DNA of 64,000 nt from positions 4,216,001-4,280,000 of the forward strand of contig NZ_CP107869.1 in assembly GCF_036013645.1 (NCBI RefSeq), given 5' to 3'. Of the stretch, positions 49,924-59,052 are shown one piece after another. The DNA is from Streptomyces sp. NBC_00490 (GTDB taxonomy: Bacteria > Actinomycetota > Actinomycetes > Streptomycetales > Streptomycetaceae). Each line of letters begins with the position of its first letter. The first letter of the stretch is position 1. The position numbers and the translations under genes were made by a program. Below the pieces are notes generated by a model. It worked only from the letters and a program-made list of their open reading frames with translations, ran no database searches and had not been told where the DNA came from.

Positions 49924-51906
49924 ATGACGTCGACGCCGACGGGCGCCCGGCAGAACTTCGACCCGTCTGAGACCACTCAGCTCAGGGTGGCTTCACAGAC
50001 CCGGACGGGCACGTTCCGCCGGATCAAGAAGACGCTGCCCAAGTACGACTACGAGCACTACAGCCGGTTGGCCGGACCCCTCACCCAACCCGATCCGTCG
50101 AAGCCCTACAAGGTGGAGTACCGATCGCTGATCTCGCAGGAGACGCACCGCCTCAGAGTCGCCCTGATGCTGGCCGCCGCGCCGGTGCTCTCCCTGGTCC
50201 TGCTGTTCTGGCTGCTCCAGCCCGAGCACTGGACCGAGCGCGACTACGTGGACTTCAAGTGGCTGCCCGCGCTCGACATAGTGATGCTCGTCTCCATCGG
50301 CCTGATCGAGTTCTTCCGCTGCATGAACGTGCTGTCGAACGCGCACGCCACGCTGGTCGCCCGCGACCCGATCCCGGTGGTGCCCGAGACCGGCACGAGA
50401 GTGGCCTTCCTCACCTCCTTCGTGCCCGGGAAGGAGCCCCTGGAGATGGTCACCAAGACCCTGGAGGCGGCGGTCAAGCTGCGCCACCGGGGCCTTCTGC
50501 ATGTGTGGCTGCTCGACGAGGGTGACGACCCCGAGGTCAAGGAGGTCTGCGCCCGGCTCGGCGTGCACCACTTCTCCCGCAAGGGCATCGCGAAGTGGAA
50601 CCAGGCCAAGGGCCCGCACCGCGCCAAGACCAAGCACGGCAACTACAACGCCTGGCTGGACGCCCACGGCGACGACTACGACTACTTCGCCTCGGTCGAC
50701 ACCGACCACGTGCCGCTGCCCAACTACCTGGAGCGGATGCTCGGCTTCTTCCGCGACCCGGACATCGGCTTCGTCATCGGCCCGCAGGTCTACGGCAACT
50801 ACGACAACTTCGTCACCAAGGCCGCCGAGTCGCAGCAGTTCCTGTTCCACGCCCTCATCCAGCGCGCCGGCAACTACTACGGCGCCCCGATGTTCGTCGG
50901 CACGTCCAACGCGGTGCGGATCAGGGCCCTCAAGCAGATCGGCGGCCTGTACGACTCGATCACCGAGGACATGGCCACCGGCTTCGAGATCCACCGCCAC
51001 AAGAACCCGGCGACGGGCCGCAAGTGGCGCTCGGTCTACACCCCGGACGTGCTCGCGGTCGGCGAGGGCCCCAGCGCCTGGACGGACTTCTTCACCCAGC
51101 AGATGCGCTGGTCCCGAGGGACGTACGAGACGATCCTCAAGCAGTACTGGAAGGGCTGGTACTCCCTGCCCCCGGGCAAGCTCTTCAACTACACGATGAT
51201 GATCATCTTCTACCCGATGTCCGCCCTCAACTGGATCCTCGCGGCGCTCAGCTGCGCGCTCTTCCTGGGCCTGGGCGCCTCGGGTGTGAACATCGACCCC
51301 ACCGTGTGGCTGATGCTCTACGGCAACGCCTCCGCCCTGCAGATCGGCCTCTACGTCTGGAACCGCAGGCACAACGTCTCCCCGCACGAGCCCGAGGGCT
51401 CCGGCGGTGTGGCCGGCATGGTGATGTCCGCGCTGTCCGCGCCGCTGTACGCCAAGGCCCTGATCGACTCCGCCCTGCGTCGCAAGAGCAAGTTCGTCGT
51501 CACCCCCAAGGGCGACTCGGCCAGCCCCGACCGCTGGTTCGGGACCTTCCGCTACCACTGGTACTTCATCGCGATCTTCGGCGCCTCGATCGCCGCCGGT
51601 TTCGTCTACGGCCACTCGCACCCGGCGATGATCATCTGGGCGATCTTCGCCATGCTGATCACCGCGACGCCGATCTTCGTCTGGCGGCACATGCTGCGCC
51701 AGGAGAAGAAGAAGCCCGCCGAGCCGCAGGACCCGGCGGTCCCGGCGCAGCAGCAGTACCAGCCGCAGCCCCTGCCGGCCCAGCACGCGCCCGCCCAGAA
51801 GCCGAGCTGGGCCGCCTCTCAGCCGGGCGGCGGAGGCGGCAACAGCGGGGGCAACGACCAGACCATGCAAATCGCCCTGGGTGGACTTGGGGGACGTAAG
51901 GAATGA
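49924..51906 (+). CDS. cslA: CslA, cellulose synthase-like glycosyltransferase
   Basis: A 660-residue GT2 polysaccharide synthase of the inner membrane. Two membrane segments (about 80-105 and 115-140) precede the catalytic domain with VWLLDEGDD, YFASVDTDHVPLPNY (DxD), ITEDMATGF (TED) and QQMRWSRGTYE (QxxRW). More membrane segments follow (FNYTMMIIFYPMSALNWIL on), and a Pro/Gln-rich tail. It makes a beta-glucan at hyphal tips in S. coelicolor and S. lividans. There is no PilZ domain, so direct c-di-GMP activation is not expected. Its stop overlaps glxA by 4 nt. Confidence 0.94.
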   Translation: MTSTPTGARQNFDPSETTQLRVASQTRTGTFRRIKKTLPKYDYEHYSRLAGPLTQPDPSKPYKVEYRSLISQETHRLRVALMLAAAPVLSLVLLFWLLQPEHWTERDYVDFKWLPALDIVMLVSIGLIEFFRCMNVLSNAHATLVARDPIPVVPETGTRVAFLTSFVPGKEPLEMVTKTLEAAVKLRHRGLLHVWLLDEGDDPEVKEVCARLGVHHFSRKGIAKWNQAKGPHRAKTKHGNYNAWLDAHGDDYDYFASVDTDHVPLPNYLERMLGFFRDPDIGFVIGPQVYGNYDNFVTKAAESQQFLFHALIQRAGNYYGAPMFVGTSNAVRIRALKQIGGLYDSITEDMATGFEIHRHKNPATGRKWRSVYTPDVLAVGEGPSAWTDFFTQQMRWSRGTYETILKQYWKGWYSLPPGKLFNYTMMIIFYPMSALNWILAALSCALFLGLGASGVNIDPTVWLMLYGNASALQIGLYVWNRRHNVSPHEPEGSGGVAGMVMSALSAPLYAKALIDSALRRKSKFVVTPKGDSASPDRWFGTFRYHWYFIAIFGASIAAGFVYGHSHPAMIIWAIFAMLITATPIFVWRHMLRQEKKKPAEPQDPAVPAQQQYQPQPLPAQHAPAQKPSWAASQPGGGGGNSGGNDQTMQIALGGLGGRKE

Positions 51907-53840
51907 ACGACCGTGCCGGACACCGTCGTGCCCGTCGCCTAGCGATAGGTACGGCGGTGGTACTCGCACTGGCCGGGATGAACGGGCCGTGGCTCTACCG
52001 CTTCGGGACCGAGAAATACCACCAGTACCAAATCAACAAACCGGAGTACAAAGCCGACAACGGCAAGTGGGAAGTCGTCGATTTTCCGGAGGAGTTCAGA
52101 CAGAACACGATCCACGCGGCGCTGCTGCGCACCGGCAAGGTGCTGCTCGTCGCGGGGTCGGGGAACAACCAGGAGAACTTCGACGCCAAGAAGTTCGACA
52201 CCCGTATCTGGGACCCGGTCAAGGGCACCGTCAAGAAGGTGTCCACGCCCAGCGACCTGTTCTGCACGGGCCACACGCAGCTGTCCAACGGCAACCTGCT
52301 GATCGCGGGCGGTACGAAGCGGTACGAGAAGCTCAAGGGTGACGTCACCAAGGCCGGCGGCCTGATGATCGTCCACAACGAGAACCCGGACAAGCCGATC
52401 ACACTGCCCGCGGGCACCAAGTTCACCGGCAAGGAGAACGGCAAGACGTTCGTCTCCAAGGACTCGGTGCTGGTGCCGCGCGCGAAGAAGGTCTTCGACA
52501 AGGCGACCGGCGTGTTCCTGCGCAACGACCCCGGTATCTATCGGGTCTATGTCGAGGCGCAGAAGCAGGGCAAGACGCACGAGACGGGTACGCAGGACAA
52601 CTACCGCATCCAGGGGCTGTCCGGCACCGACGCGCGCAACACCTACGGCATCGCGCAGAAGCTCGCCCTCGACAAGAAGGACTTCCAGGGGATCCGGGAC
52701 GCCTACGAGTTCGACCCGGTCGCCGAGAAGTACATCAAGGTCGACCCGATGAACGAGGCCCGCTGGTACCCGACGCTCACCACCCTGAGCGACGGCAAGG
52801 TCCTCAGCGTCTCCGGCCTCGACGACATCGGCCAGCTGGTGCCGGGCAAGAACGAGGTCTTCGACCCGAAGACCAAGACCTGGACGTATCTGCCGAAGAC
52901 CCGCCAGTTCCCGACGTACCCCGCGCTGTTCCTGATGCAGAACGGCAAGGTCTTCTACTCGGGGTCCAACGCGGGCTACGGGCCGGACAACGTGGGCCGC
53001 GAGCCCGGGGTCTGGGACGTCGACACCAACAAGTTCAGCAAGCTGCCGGGGCTCAGCGACCCCAAGCTGATGGAGACGTCCGGCACGGTGCTGCTCGCGC
53101 CGGCGCAGGACGAGAAGTACATGGTGGTCGGCGGCGGCGGGGTCGGCGAGTCCGACCGGTCCAGCGACAAGACGCGGATCGTCGACCTGAAGGCGGACGA
53201 CCCCAAGTTCGTGGACGGGCCGACGCTGGAGAAGGGCACGCGGTACCCGAGCATCTCGGTCCTGCCGGACGACTCCATCCTGGTGTCGGGCGGTTCGGAG
53301 GACTACCGCGGGCGCGGTGACTCCAACATCCTCCAGGCGCGGCTCTACCACCCGGAGACGAACACGTTCGAGCAGGTGGCCGATCCGCTGGTGGGCCGGA
53401 ACTACCACTCCGGTTCGATCCTGCTGCCCGACGGCCGGGTGATGTTCTTCGGCTCGGACTCGCTCTACAGCGACAAGGCCAACACCAAGCCGGGCAAGTT
53501 CGAGCAGCGCATCGAGATCTACACGCCGCCGTATCTCTACCGGGACTCACGGCCGTCGCTGTCCGGTGGTCCGCAGACCATCGAGCGCGGCGGGTCCGGG
53601 ACGTTCACCTCGCAGCACGCCTCGACGATAGAGAAGGTGCGGCTGATCCGGCCGAGTGCGGCGACGCACGTCACCGACGTGGATCAGCGGTCGATCGAGC
53701 TGAAGTACAAGGTGTCCGGGGACAAGATCACGGTGACGGTGCCGAAGAACAAGAACCTGGTGCAGTCGGGGTGGTACATGCTGTTCGTCGATGACGATCA
53801 GGGGACGCCGAGCAAGGCACAGTGGGTCAAGGTGCCCTAG
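51903..53840 (+). CDS. glxA: GlxA, copper radical oxidase
   Basis: A 645-residue galactose-oxidase-like protein. A membrane anchor lies at residues 12-30. Active-site residues by alignment of position and motif: Cys121 in SDLFCTGHTQ, which cross-links to Tyr289 beside Trp288 (EARWYPTL), the axial Tyr501 with His502 (RNYHSGSILLPDGR), and His589 (AATHVTDVDQR). It matures with copper and acts with CslA on the tip glucan. ATG 51903 overlaps the cslA stop (ATGA). This window carries the residues expected for an active enzyme. Confidence 0.95.
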   Translation: MNDRAGHRRARRLAIGTAVVLALAGMNGPWLYRFGTEKYHQYQINKPEYKADNGKWEVVDFPEEFRQNTIHAALLRTGKVLLVAGSGNNQENFDAKKFDTRIWDPVKGTVKKVSTPSDLFCTGHTQLSNGNLLIAGGTKRYEKLKGDVTKAGGLMIVHNENPDKPITLPAGTKFTGKENGKTFVSKDSVLVPRAKKVFDKATGVFLRNDPGIYRVYVEAQKQGKTHETGTQDNYRIQGLSGTDARNTYGIAQKLALDKKDFQGIRDAYEFDPVAEKYIKVDPMNEARWYPTLTTLSDGKVLSVSGLDDIGQLVPGKNEVFDPKTKTWTYLPKTRQFPTYPALFLMQNGKVFYSGSNAGYGPDNVGREPGVWDVDTNKFSKLPGLSDPKLMETSGTVLLAPAQDEKYMVVGGGGVGESDRSSDKTRIVDLKADDPKFVDGPTLEKGTRYPSISVLPDDSILVSGGSEDYRGRGDSNILQARLYHPETNTFEQVADPLVGRNYHSGSILLPDGRVMFFGSDSLYSDKANTKPGKFEQRIEIYTPPYLYRDSRPSLSGGPQTIERGGSGTFTSQHASTIEKVRLIRPSAATHVTDVDQRSIELKYKVSGDKITVTVPKNKNLVQSGWYMLFVDDDQGTPSKAQWVKVP

Positions 53841-53853
53841 GCGGTAACAGGTG

Positions 53854-53884
53854 AGGGCGCCCTCCGTATGACGGAGGGCGCCCT
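53854..53884. terminator. Convergent terminator between glxA and the GH6 gene
   Basis: A perfect 14-bp stem (53854-53867 with 53871-53884) with a 3-nt loop. Confidence 0.85.
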
Positions 53885-53895
53885 TCGCTGTACGG

Positions 53896-54915
53896 CTACT
53901 TACTGGCCTTCGCCAGGTTCAACGCGTACTCCGACCACCACTCCCCCGCCTTCGGGCCGCCCTTGCACTCGCCGTCCGACTCTCCCGGGCGCTTGACCCA
54001 GACGTACGCGTCGACCAGCGGGTCCGCGGTCTTCGTCGTCGGGGTTTCGCCCAGGGCGCGGCCGGGCGGGTTGCACCAGCGTTCGTCGGCCTTGCCCTCG
54101 TTGTAGGGGCCGTTGCCGTTGCGGCTGGTGTCGATCACGAAGTGCTTGTTGCCGACCTTCGCGGAGAGCTGCTTGCCGTAGGCGATGGACTCTTCGGTCG
54201 AGTAGAAGTTGGAGACGTTGACCGAGAAGCCGTCGGCCTTGTCGACGCCCGCCCACTTCAGCGGTTCGAAGATCTGGTCCGGGTGCCCCCAGCCCGCGTT
54301 GCCCGCGTCCAGGTAGACCTTGGTGTTCTTCAGGGACTTGAGCTTGGTGATGGCGCCCTGGAGGAGGTCGTAGCGCTCCTCGTGGAACTCGTCCTGGGTG
54401 CAGCCGTCGACCAGGTGCAGTACGGCGTCGGGCTCCAGGATGACCGTCGCCGGGCGGTCCCCGATGCCCGCGGCCACCCCGTCGAGCCAGGTCCGGTAGG
54501 CGTTGCCGTCGGCGGCGCCGCCCTGCGAGTACTGGCCGCAGTCGCGGTGCGGGATGTTGTAGAGGACCAGCAGAGCCGTACGGTCCGCCTTCTCGGCGGC
54601 CTCGGTGAAGCCGCGCGCCTCCTGCTCGGGGTTCTCCGTGCCGATCCACTGCCCGGTGGGCTGCTCGGCGATCTTGCGGATCTGTTCGGCGTCCGCGTCC
54701 TTGCCGGCCTTCTCGAACTCCGCGACCTGCTCGGCCGCGGTGCCCTCCGGGTTGACCCAGAACGGATCGGTCCCCTTGGGCTGTTGGGTGATCTTGGCGC
54801 CGGACTCGTCGTCCGGATCGTCCTTGTCCCCGGACGAGGAACATCCGGCGATCAGCAGTGCGGCCCCCAGCACTATCGCGGACGTCCTCATTCCGGCCCC
54901 CCTCGTGCCGTACAT
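53896..54915 (-). CDS. cslZ: GH6 endoglucanase lipoprotein
   Basis: A 339-residue lipoprotein of glycoside hydrolase family 6. The lipobox is LLIAGC near residue 25, and a disordered acidic linker follows. The catalytic domain carries VLYNIPHRDCGQYSQG, the acid in VILEPDAVLHLVDGC, and VIDTSRNGNGP. It should trim beta-1,4-glucan at the cell surface and is adjacent to and convergent with cslA-glxA, as in other streptomycetes where the gene has been called cslZ. ATG 54915 and ATG 54891 both have good ribosome sites; the longer form is given. Confidence 0.88.
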   Translation of the reverse strand: MYGTRGAGMRTSAIVLGAALLIAGCSSSGDKDDPDDESGAKITQQPKGTDPFWVNPEGTAAEQVAEFEKAGKDADAEQIRKIAEQPTGQWIGTENPEQEARGFTEAAEKADRTALLVLYNIPHRDCGQYSQGGAADGNAYRTWLDGVAAGIGDRPATVILEPDAVLHLVDGCTQDEFHEERYDLLQGAITKLKSLKNTKVYLDAGNAGWGHPDQIFEPLKWAGVDKADGFSVNVSNFYSTEESIAYGKQLSAKVGNKHFVIDTSRNGNGPYNEGKADERWCNPPGRALGETPTTKTADPLVDAYVWVKRPGESDGECKGGPKAGEWWSEYALNLAKASK

Positions 54916-55416
54916 CCAACTCCCCCTCGGTGCTGCAGTCCAAGGTTCAATCCTGACATACGTGTCGTGGGGCACACGAGATCGCCCGAGCCTTGTCGGG
55001 GACCTGTTACAGCATCGATGGTCCAGGTAGGCGCGCGCCGGGACCGGGGCGGGCGAACGGCGAAGGGGAGTGGACGGCGTTGTCCTGCTCCCCGAGCAGG
55101 GTGGGTCGCTGGACCAATTCGACGGCACAGCCGATCGACCTTCGTAGAACCGCGTGCCACCTGGCCGTATGACGCAGAGCCACCAGATTTTGACATGGCG
55201 TCAAACGCCCCCTAGGCCTCGGCGCCCATCCGTTCTAGAGTCTTCGTACAGACGGCCCCAGCCCCCGGCCGACTGCCCACCACATCTGACTCCAGAGCCT
55301 CCCGCGCAGGTCGCCGGGTTACTCCCGCAACCCGTGCGCGCGCGGTTGAGGACCAGCCCGGTCGGCGGCTTCGGGGGGAGCGGGCCGTCGACCGGGCCAG
55401 GTGGCGCCGACCGGGA
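54916..55416. other. Intergenic region upstream of the GH6 gene
   Basis: 501 nt with no gene that looks real. Its clearest signal is the inverted repeat at 55189-55205. Confidence 0.5.
55189..55205. promoter_or_regulatory. Inverted repeat TTTGAC-N5-GTCAAA
   Basis: A perfect 6-5-6 inverted repeat, about 275 nt upstream of the GH6 start. It may be an operator. The left arm overlaps a TTGACA hexamer. Confidence 0.45.
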
Positions 55417-56085
55417 CTAGAGGCCGGTCCCCGTCAGATACGCCGACACGATCACGTTCGCCGTATAGCTGCGGCTCGCCCGGTCGAAGGTGCCGCCGCA
55501 GGTGATGAGCCGCAGTTCGGCCCGGCCCTTCTCGTGTGTCCCGTAGGCCTGGCGGGCGTCGAAGAGGTCGCGGGCGACGACCTGGACGTCGTCGACGGTG
55601 AACTCGGCGACCCTGCCGTCGTCGCGGATCACCCGGACCGTCTCGCCCGGCTTCAGCGCGCTGAGCTTGTAGAAGACGGCGGGCCTGGTCTCGGTGTCCA
55701 CATGCCCCACCATCAGCGCGGCCCCGGCGGCCCCCGGCTTCACCCCGGCGGCGTACCAGCCGACGACGCCGGCCTGGGCAAAGGGCGGCGGATCGATCGC
55801 GCCGACCCCGTCGAGTCCACGGGCCACCACGGGCGCCTGCACGCCGAGTCCGGGAATGTCGATGCGCTGCGGCAGCGCCGGCCTCAACGGCTCGGTGGGG
55901 GGCGGCAGCTCGACCCCGGGCGGCCGTCCGACCGCCGCCACGTCGCCGGTCGTGGGCGCCGATATCCCGTTGCGCACGTCCGTGACCTCCCGCCCCCACA
56001 GCCACAGCCCGAGCAGCAGCATCACCCAGGCCACCCCGGTGAGGAGACGGCCCGTGCCGGAGGAGCGCACGTCAGTCGGTCCCAC
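55417..56085 (-). CDS. Class F-type sortase
   Basis: A 222-residue membrane-anchored transpeptidase. One membrane segment (LLTGVAWVMLLLGLWLWG) is followed by the sortase barrel, with His in ALMVGHVDTE (near 130), Cys in LRLITCGGTFD (near 200) and Arg in the following RASRSY. GTG 56085 is preferred because the longer frame runs through the upstream gene; it overlaps the stop of the secreted partner by 14 nt. It probably cleaves LPXTG-like substrates; the next gene and the LAHTG protein at 57.6 kb are candidates. Confidence 0.85.
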   Translation of the reverse strand: MGPTDVRSSGTGRLLTGVAWVMLLLGLWLWGREVTDVRNGISAPTTGDVAAVGRPPGVELPPPTEPLRPALPQRIDIPGLGVQAPVVARGLDGVGAIDPPPFAQAGVVGWYAAGVKPGAAGAALMVGHVDTETRPAVFYKLSALKPGETVRVIRDDGRVAEFTVDDVQVVARDLFDARQAYGTHEKGRAELRLITCGGTFDRASRSYTANVIVSAYLTGTGL

Positions 56086-56593
56086 GGCTCCGGCGGACCC
56101 TTCGCAGCACCACGGCCGCGGCCGCCACCCCGGCAAGCACCAGCCCGGTCACCGCCTGTGCGGTCCCGGGTCCGGCTGTGCGGGCGTCGACGGCGCCGAG
56201 GTGAGCCGTGCCGCCGCCGCCCGCCTGGACCGGGGCGACGGGGGAGGTGTGCGGGGACGGCTCCTGTACGACGGTGACCGCGGCCTTGTGGGACGTGTCC
56301 CCGCAGGTGACCTGGACGTCGTAGGAGCCCGCCCGCAGTTCGGTGCGGACCCGGGTCTCGCCGACGAGGGTGCCGTCCGCCCCGGTGAGCCGTACGTCGG
56401 CGACGAACGCCGCGGAGACGGCCGTGCCGGTCCTGTCGGCGCAGCCGCTCACGCGCAGGGCGATGTCGGTGCCGGGGGCGGGGGACGACGGGGTGACTGC
56501 GACTGCGGCGCCGTCGGCCGCGTGCGCCGCCGGGGTGGTCAGTGCGGTGACTGCCAGCAGTGTGGTGCAGAGAGTGAGGCGTAGTGAACCCAT
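56072..56593 (-). CDS. Secreted, C-terminally anchored protein next to the sortase
   Basis: A 173-residue protein with a signal peptide (LCTTLLAVTALTTPAAHA), an Ig-like beta domain (PGTDIALRVSGCADRTG with a Cys pair, to about 110), a Pro/Gly linker and a membrane helix near the C-terminus (GLVLAGVAAAAVVLRRVRRS). No LPXTG-like motif is seen before the helix. Its stop overlaps the sortase start, so the two are coupled. Confidence 0.78.
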   Translation of the reverse strand: MGSLRLTLCTTLLAVTALTTPAAHAADGAAVAVTPSSPAPGTDIALRVSGCADRTGTAVSAAFVADVRLTGADGTLVGETRVRTELRAGSYDVQVTCGDTSHKAAVTVVQEPSPHTSPVAPVQAGGGGTAHLGAVDARTAGPGTAQAVTGLVLAGVAAAAVVLRRVRRSRGTD

Positions 56594-56696
56594 CGTGAAC
56601 CTCCAGATATGTGGAGAGTCCCCCGGGGGCGGCGGCCCCGCATCCTCAGGGGGCCGCCACTACTCCGTACGAGTCGTGTTCATGGGCTGTGGGGTT

Positions 56697-57476
56697 TCAG
56701 ATCCGGTCCACGAGGTCCGCGATCGAGTCCACGACCTTCGACGGGCGGTACGGGAAGTCCTCCACCTGCTCCGGCCGGGTCAGCCCGGTGAGCACCAGGA
56801 ACGTCTGCATACCCGCCTCCATCCCGGCCAGCACGTCGGTGTCCATCCGGTCGCCGATCATCGCGCTGGTCTCGGAGTGCGCGCCGATGGTGTTGAGTCC
56901 GGTGCGCATCATCAGCGGGTTGGGCTTGCCCGCGAAGTAGGGCTGCTTGCCGGTCGCCTTGGTGATCAGGGCGGCGACGGCGCCGGTGGCCGGCAGCGCG
57001 CCCTCGGCGGAGGGGCCGGTCTCGTCGGGGTTGGTGCAGATGAAACGGGCGCCGTCGTTGATGAGCCGGACCGCCTTGGTCATGGCCTCGAAGGAGTAGG
57101 TGCGGGTCTCGCCGAGAACGACGTAGTCGGGCTCGTGGTCGGTGAGGATGTAGCCGATGTCGTGCAGCGCGGTGGTCAGACCCGCCTCGCCGATGACGTA
57201 CGCCGTGCCCTCGGGCCGCTGGTCGTCCAGGAACTGGGCGGTCGCCAGGGCGGAGGTCCAGATGTTCTCGATCGGCACGTCCAGGCCCATGCGCCGCAGT
57301 CGGGCGTGCAGGTCACGCGGGGTGTAGATGGAGTTGTTGGTCAGGACCAGGAAGGGCTTGCCGGACTCGCGGAGCTTCTTCAGGAAGGCGTCGGCGCCGG
57401 GGATCGGTACGCCCTCGTGGATGAGCACACCGTCCATGTCGGTGAGCCACGAATCGATGGGCCTGCGGTCTGCCAT
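56697..57476 (-). CDS. HAD-superfamily phosphatase (NagD-like)
   Basis: A 259-residue HAD subfamily IIA phosphatase. Motif I is LTDMDGVLIHEG, motif II lies in LVLTNNSIYTPRDL, motif III Lys in FAGKPNPLMM (near 180) and motif IV in MIGDRMDTDVLAG. It hydrolyses sugar or nucleotide phosphates; the substrate is not evident. It is co-directional with the sortase pair but separated by over 100 nt. Confidence 0.88.
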   Translation of the reverse strand: MADRRPIDSWLTDMDGVLIHEGVPIPGADAFLKKLRESGKPFLVLTNNSIYTPRDLHARLRRMGLDVPIENIWTSALATAQFLDDQRPEGTAYVIGEAGLTTALHDIGYILTDHEPDYVVLGETRTYSFEAMTKAVRLINDGARFICTNPDETGPSAEGALPATGAVAALITKATGKQPYFAGKPNPLMMRTGLNTIGAHSETSAMIGDRMDTDVLAGMEAGMQTFLVLTGLTRPEQVEDFPYRPSKVVDSIADLVDRI

Positions 57477-57592
57477 GTGCGGGATCTCCTGCCGTACGCG
57501 GTACTGCGTCGGCCCCAGCCTAGACAGTGGCCGGATCTTGAGGGAATGGCCGACTTCCGGTTGGTTCGGCCTCCCGCCGGCTTTCGGGTGTC

Positions 57593-58375
57593 TCAGCGGC
57601 GGCGGGCCAGGAGCAGCGTGCCGCCGGTGGTGAGGAGGAGGGCGGCGGCCAGGAGGCGGGCGGGGGTGCTGGGGCCGGTGTGGGCCAGTTCCGCGGCTTC
57701 TTCTGCGTCGGGGAGGGGTTCGGGGAGGGCGTCGGCGGTGCCGGGGTCGGTGTCGGTGCCGGGGTCGGTGTCGGTGTCGGTGTCGGTCGGGGGCTGCTCG
57801 GCGTCGTCGGTGGCGACGGCGAAGCGGTAGTCGTTGGACTGGCCCACCCAGTCGCCGTCGTCCTCATGGCGCTGTACGACCGCGGCGTTCGCGGTGACAT
57901 CGTTCGGTACGGCGTCCGAGGTGAGGGCGAGACGGACCTTCACCGTGCGGGTCTTGCCGGGGGCGACGGTGAGGCCCTGCCGGAACACCCCGACGAGTTC
58001 GTCCTCGTCGGTCGTCTCGAAGCGGACCGGGTGGGGGCGCTTGCCCTCGTAGAACTCGAGTTGGGGCTGGTCGGGTTCCAGGGCGTGCTTCTTGTCGATG
58101 AGGACCACCACCGGGTGGATGTTCTCGCAGGTGCGGTCCGTGGTGTTGGTGAGGTCGAGGTACCAGGTGCCGTATCCGCCGCCGATCTCGTAGGCGTCGG
58201 GGCCGCCGTGGATGCGCGTGGTGAGGGGGAAGGTGCGGGCGTCGGGGGTGGCGCAGGTGGGCGCGGCGGGGGCGGCGGGCGCGGCCCGGGCCGCTTGGGC
58301 GGGGGTGGGGGTGAGGAGGAGGGCGGCTGCCGCGGCTAGGGGGAGGGTGGCGGTGGCGGGGGTGCACAGTCGCAT
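57593..58375 (-). CDS. Surface protein with LAHTG sorting motif
   Basis: A 260-residue exported protein. The signal peptide ends near AQAA. The middle (about 55-215) is a beta-rich domain (TTRIHGGPDAYEIGGGYGTW, VGQSNDYRFAVATDD), followed by a TDTDTD-type acidic repeat linker and the sorting signal LAHTG, a C-terminal hydrophobic helix (LLAAALLLTTGGTLLLA) and Arg tail. LAXTG is the motif recognised by class E sortases of Streptomyces. It should be attached to peptidoglycan. Confidence 0.85.
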   Translation of the reverse strand: MRLCTPATATLPLAAAAALLLTPTPAQAARAAPAAPAAPTCATPDARTFPLTTRIHGGPDAYEIGGGYGTWYLDLTNTTDRTCENIHPVVVLIDKKHALEPDQPQLEFYEGKRPHPVRFETTDEDELVGVFRQGLTVAPGKTRTVKVRLALTSDAVPNDVTANAAVVQRHEDDGDWVGQSNDYRFAVATDDAEQPPTDTDTDTDPGTDTDPGTADALPEPLPDAEEAAELAHTGPSTPARLLAAALLLTTGGTLLLARRR

Positions 58376-58663
58376 AAACACATGACCATGGCGGGTGGGG
58401 GTGGGGAACGGGGGGTGCCGCTCCGGGCTGGGGTGGAATGCCGCCCGATCGGCGGTGGGGGTGCGGGGTGCCTGCGGCGGCCTGTGGCGGCTTCGGTGGG
58501 GGTTCGCGTTGCGCACTGCGGTCGGATTGTGGGTCGGTGCCGCACCGGGGGGTGTCCGTCCTCGGTCGGGCGGTGCTGTGTGTTGGGGATGTGCTCTTGG
58601 TTGGTCGCCCGACGCTGCGGGCGGACACCCCCCGGTACGTCCCCTTCTCGCCGTTGCGCAGGC

Positions 58664-58980
58664 GCGGGCCCGTCCCGCCTGGGGGCGGTGCGTCGGTGCG
58701 CGCCGCTGCGGGGGCGTCCCGCTTGGGGGCGGCGCGCGAGCGTGGGTGCCACCTCGCCTGGGGGCGGTGCGGTGGTGGGGGTGCGTTCCGCCTGGGGCGG
58801 TGCACGCGGGCCCGTCCCGCCTGGGGGCGGTGCGTCGGTGCGCGCCGCTGCGGGGGCGTCCCGCTTGGGGGCGGCGCGCGAGCGTGGGTGCCGCCTCGCC
58901 TGGGGGCGGTGCGGTGGTGGGGGTGCGTTCCGCCTGGGGCGGTGCACGGGCCCGTCCCGCCGGGGGCAGTGCGCTGGTGT
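58664..58980. repeat. GC-rich minisatellite, 142-bp tandem repeat
   Basis: Two nearly identical 142-bp units (58664-58805 and 58806-58947) plus a partial third. Within a unit, CGCCTGGGGGCGGTGCG-type blocks recur in degenerate form. It fills much of the 677-nt gap between the LAHTG gene and the ROK regulator. Frames remain open on both strands because stop codons are rare in such GC-rich DNA, and I do not regard them as genes. Confidence 0.88.
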
Positions 58981-59052
58981 GGGTGCGGGCCGTCCCGTCT
59001 GGAGGCTTCGATGGCGGTTCTACGGTGGTCCGCTGCGTGTTGGTCGGGCGGC

